From Selenomonadales bacterium (GTDB lineage: Bacteria; Bacillota; Clostridia; Christensenellales; QALW01), in assembly GCA_003150515.1 (NCBI GenBank), contig QALW01000024.1, forward strand, positions 1 through 7,824: 7,824 nucleotides of DNA. Reading direction: 5' to 3'. The notes beneath the pieces are model-generated. The model searched no databases. It was not told the origin of the DNA and was given only the letters and a program-made list of their open reading frames with translations. The position numbers were made by a program, and so were the translations under genes. This document shows positions 6,086-7,824 of this stretch, piece after piece. The stretch's first letter is position 1. Every line of letters begins with the position of its first letter.

Positions 6086-7669
6086 ATGCGGGCACCTCAA
6101 AATGAAATAGACAGGCGCAGAACCTTCGCCATTATATCTCACCCTGACGCCGGAAAAACCACTCTTACTGAAAAGCTGCTTTTATACGGAGGCGCTATAC
6201 ATCTTGCCGGTTCGGTTAAAGCCCGAAAAGCCAGCCGGCATGCCACCAGCGACTGGATGGAAATAGAAAAACAGCGCGGCATAAGCGTAACCAGCTCCGT
6301 TATGGCCTTTGATTACGAAGGATTCAGAATTAATATTCTGGATACTCCCGGCCATCAGGACTTTTCAGAAGACACTTACCGGACGCTTATGGCCGCGGAC
6401 AGCGCCGTTATGCTTATAGACGCCGCTAAAGGCGTGGAAGCGCAGACCATAAAGCTGTTTAAGGTATGCTCGGAGCGGGGTATACCCATTTTCACCTTTA
6501 TAAACAAATTGGACCGCGCGGGCAAGCATCCTTTTGAGCTTATGGAGGAATTGGAAAACGTATTGGGAATACGCTCCTGTCCCATAAATTGGCCCATAGG
6601 CACGGACGGCGATTTTAAGGGCGTTTATAATCGCGCTGAAAACAATATAGAGCTGTACAGCGGCGGCAGCCACGGCCAAAAAAAGGTGGATTCAGTTTCA
6701 GGGGAAATAGGGGACGAAGCTTTTAAAACGCTCCTGGGAGAGCATTACCATAAAAGGCTTATGGAAGAAATTGAACTTCTGGATGTAGCCGGAGATGCGC
6801 TGGATATGGATAAGGTTCTAAAAGGCCGGCTCACGCCTCTGTTTTTCGGAAGCGCCATGAATAATTTCGGCGTTGAATCCTTTTTGAAAAAATTCCTGGA
6901 TTTCACCCCTCCTCCTTCTCCCCGCCAGGCGGGCGAACAGTTCATCACTCCTGAGGACGAGCGTTTTTCGGGCTTTATATTTAAAATTCAGGCTAATATG
7001 AATCCCGCCCACAGGGACCGCATCGCTTTTATGCGCATATGCTCGGGCTGCTTTGAAAAGGGCATGAGCGTGAAGCATGTAAACGCAAATAAGGAGATAA
7101 AGCTGGCTCAGCCTCAGCAATTTATGGCTCAGGAGCGCGAAAGCGTAGAAAAAGCTTATCCGGGCGATATCATAGGGCTGTTTGATCCAGGCGTATTCGG
7201 CATTGGCGATACCGTCTGCACAGGCGCGCCCATACTATTCGACGGAATACCTCTTTTTGCTCCGGAGCATTTCGCCCGGGTATATACCCCCGACACCATG
7301 AAGCGCAAGCAATTTATAAAAGGTATAGAGCAGCTTTCTCAGGAAGGCGCCATACAGGTATTCAAGGAAACAAATATAGGCCGGGAAGAGCTGATTATAG
7401 GCGTAGTAGGCATGCTTCAGCTGGAAGTGCTGCAATATAGGCTAAAGGCCGAATATAACGCCGAAGTCAATATCTCAGGGCTGCCATATAAATATGTGCG
7501 CTGGATAAAAGGCGCGGAGGACGTCTCCCGGCTTAAATTATCCTCTTCAGCTAAAAGCGCTCAGGACGGAAAAGGCAGAGCCGTTATACTCTTTGAAAAC
7601 GACTGGAGCATACGCTGGGCTTTGGAAAATAACAGCGGCCTGGAGCTGACCGACACTATGCCCAGATAA
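6086..7669 (+). CDS. prfC: Peptide chain release factor 3 (RF3)
   Basis: RF3 is a translational GTPase that helps recycle RF1 and RF2 from the ribosome after peptide release. The 527 residues match the family's length. The opening NEIDRRRTFAIISHPDAGKT is typical of RF3 rather than EF-G or TypA. The GTPase motifs are in order: P-loop HPDAGKTT (19-26), switch segment EKQRGISVTSSVM (61-73), DTPGH (86-90), NKLD (140-143) and the GSA segment before the second domain. The RF3-specific CPINWPIG and the C-terminal RF3 domain, with IGVVGMLQLEVLQYRL, are also present. AAGGAG at 6074-6079 lies 6 nt before the ATG and fixes the start. It is monocistronic, between its own promoter and a terminator. No truncation or missing key residue is seen. 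Confidence 0.97.
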   Translation: MRAPQNEIDRRRTFAIISHPDAGKTTLTEKLLLYGGAIHLAGSVKARKASRHATSDWMEIEKQRGISVTSSVMAFDYEGFRINILDTPGHQDFSEDTYRTLMAADSAVMLIDAAKGVEAQTIKLFKVCSERGIPIFTFINKLDRAGKHPFELMEELENVLGIRSCPINWPIGTDGDFKGVYNRAENNIELYSGGSHGQKKVDSVSGEIGDEAFKTLLGEHYHKRLMEEIELLDVAGDALDMDKVLKGRLTPLFFGSAMNNFGVESFLKKFLDFTPPPSPRQAGEQFITPEDERFSGFIFKIQANMNPAHRDRIAFMRICSGCFEKGMSVKHVNANKEIKLAQPQQFMAQERESVEKAYPGDIIGLFDPGVFGIGDTVCTGAPILFDGIPLFAPEHFARVYTPDTMKRKQFIKGIEQLSQEGAIQVFKETNIGREELIIGVVGMLQLEVLQYRLKAEYNAEVNISGLPYKYVRWIKGAEDVSRLKLSSSAKSAQDGKGRAVILFENDWSIRWALENNSGLELTDTMPR

Positions 7670-7670
7670 A

Positions 7671-7759
7671 AATAAAGCGCCCGCCAAGCAGCGATTAAAA
7701 ACGCCTTCGGTTTTAAAAACCGAAGGCATTTTATATGTATTCATCCGGGGCGCTTTATT
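7671..7759. terminator. Nested bidirectional terminator after prfC
   Basis: The inner hairpin pairs 7703-7714 with 7716-7727; its GC part is GCCTTCGG. ATTTTAT follows on the plus strand and GTTTTTAAT on the minus strand, so it should stop transcription both ways. Around it, 7671-7682 pairs perfectly with 7748-7759 (12 bp), and the outer right arm ends in CGCTTTATT. The outer arm AATAAAGCGCCC closely resembles the AATAAAGCCCC arm of the terminator at 2885-2944, which suggests one terminator-type stem holding a second inside its loop. It begins directly after the prfC stop codon. Confidence 0.8.
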
Positions 7760-7762
7760 GAC

Positions 7763-7809
7763 GCCCTGCCTTCTCCCCCGCCTTTAAGAGGCGGGGGAGA
7801 AGGCGGGGC
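7763..7809. repeat. Long GC-rich hairpin at the right edge
   Basis: Bases 7763-7783 pair with 7789-7809 (21 pairs, one T-G) around the short loop TTAAG. G-rich sequence follows, with no T-tract, so it is not an obvious terminator. It may be one arm of a larger palindromic element cut off by the window end. Confidence 0.7.
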
Positions 7810-7824
7810 TCAAAGGGGTGGGTG

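Overview
The window looks like a piece of chromosome from a low-to-mid GC Gram-positive bacterium, most likely an uncultured Clostridia-type (Bacillota) organism. The evidence is strong Shine-Dalgarno sites (AAGGAG, AAGGAGG), SigA-like promoters, a lipobox lipoprotein, and a MurC with the clostridial-looking GGCSMSGLA and EACEYVDSF motifs. That placement is an inference from protein style; there is no rRNA or other marker to settle it.

Layout. 1-88 is a GC-rich DNA element that folds on paper into a four-way junction with three GNA-loop hairpins. 242-2878 (+) is a complete cytoplasmic GH78 alpha-L-rhamnosidase with its own promoter region. A perfect 28-bp stem at 2885-2944 terminates it and also the convergent minus-strand unit. 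That unit is murC (3358-4749), for the UDP-MurNAc:L-alanine ligase of peptidoglycan synthesis, followed 38 bp later by a YccF-family membrane protein (2957-3319); the two are probably co-transcribed. Upstream on the same strand is a separately promoted and terminated orphan lipoprotein (4978-5550). After a 535-bp divergent intergenic region comes prfC (6086-7669, +), for peptide chain release factor 3, ending in a nested bidirectional terminator. The window closes in another long hairpin.

The genes are mostly housekeeping (cell wall precursor synthesis, translation termination), with one sugar-scavenging enzyme and two envelope proteins of uncertain role. I see no defence system, phage, transposase, CRISPR, tRNA or rRNA.

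The unusual content is non-coding. Two palindromic elements (1-88 and 5792-5949) share one topology, an outer stem enclosing three adjacent hairpins, although most of their sequence differs. A third long hairpin (7763-7809) sits at the right edge. Because both window ends lie in such DNA, the elements may be dispersed repeats. Their orientation and lack of T-tracts argue against simple terminators. The larger one sits between two divergent promoters, where negative supercoiling would favour extrusion.
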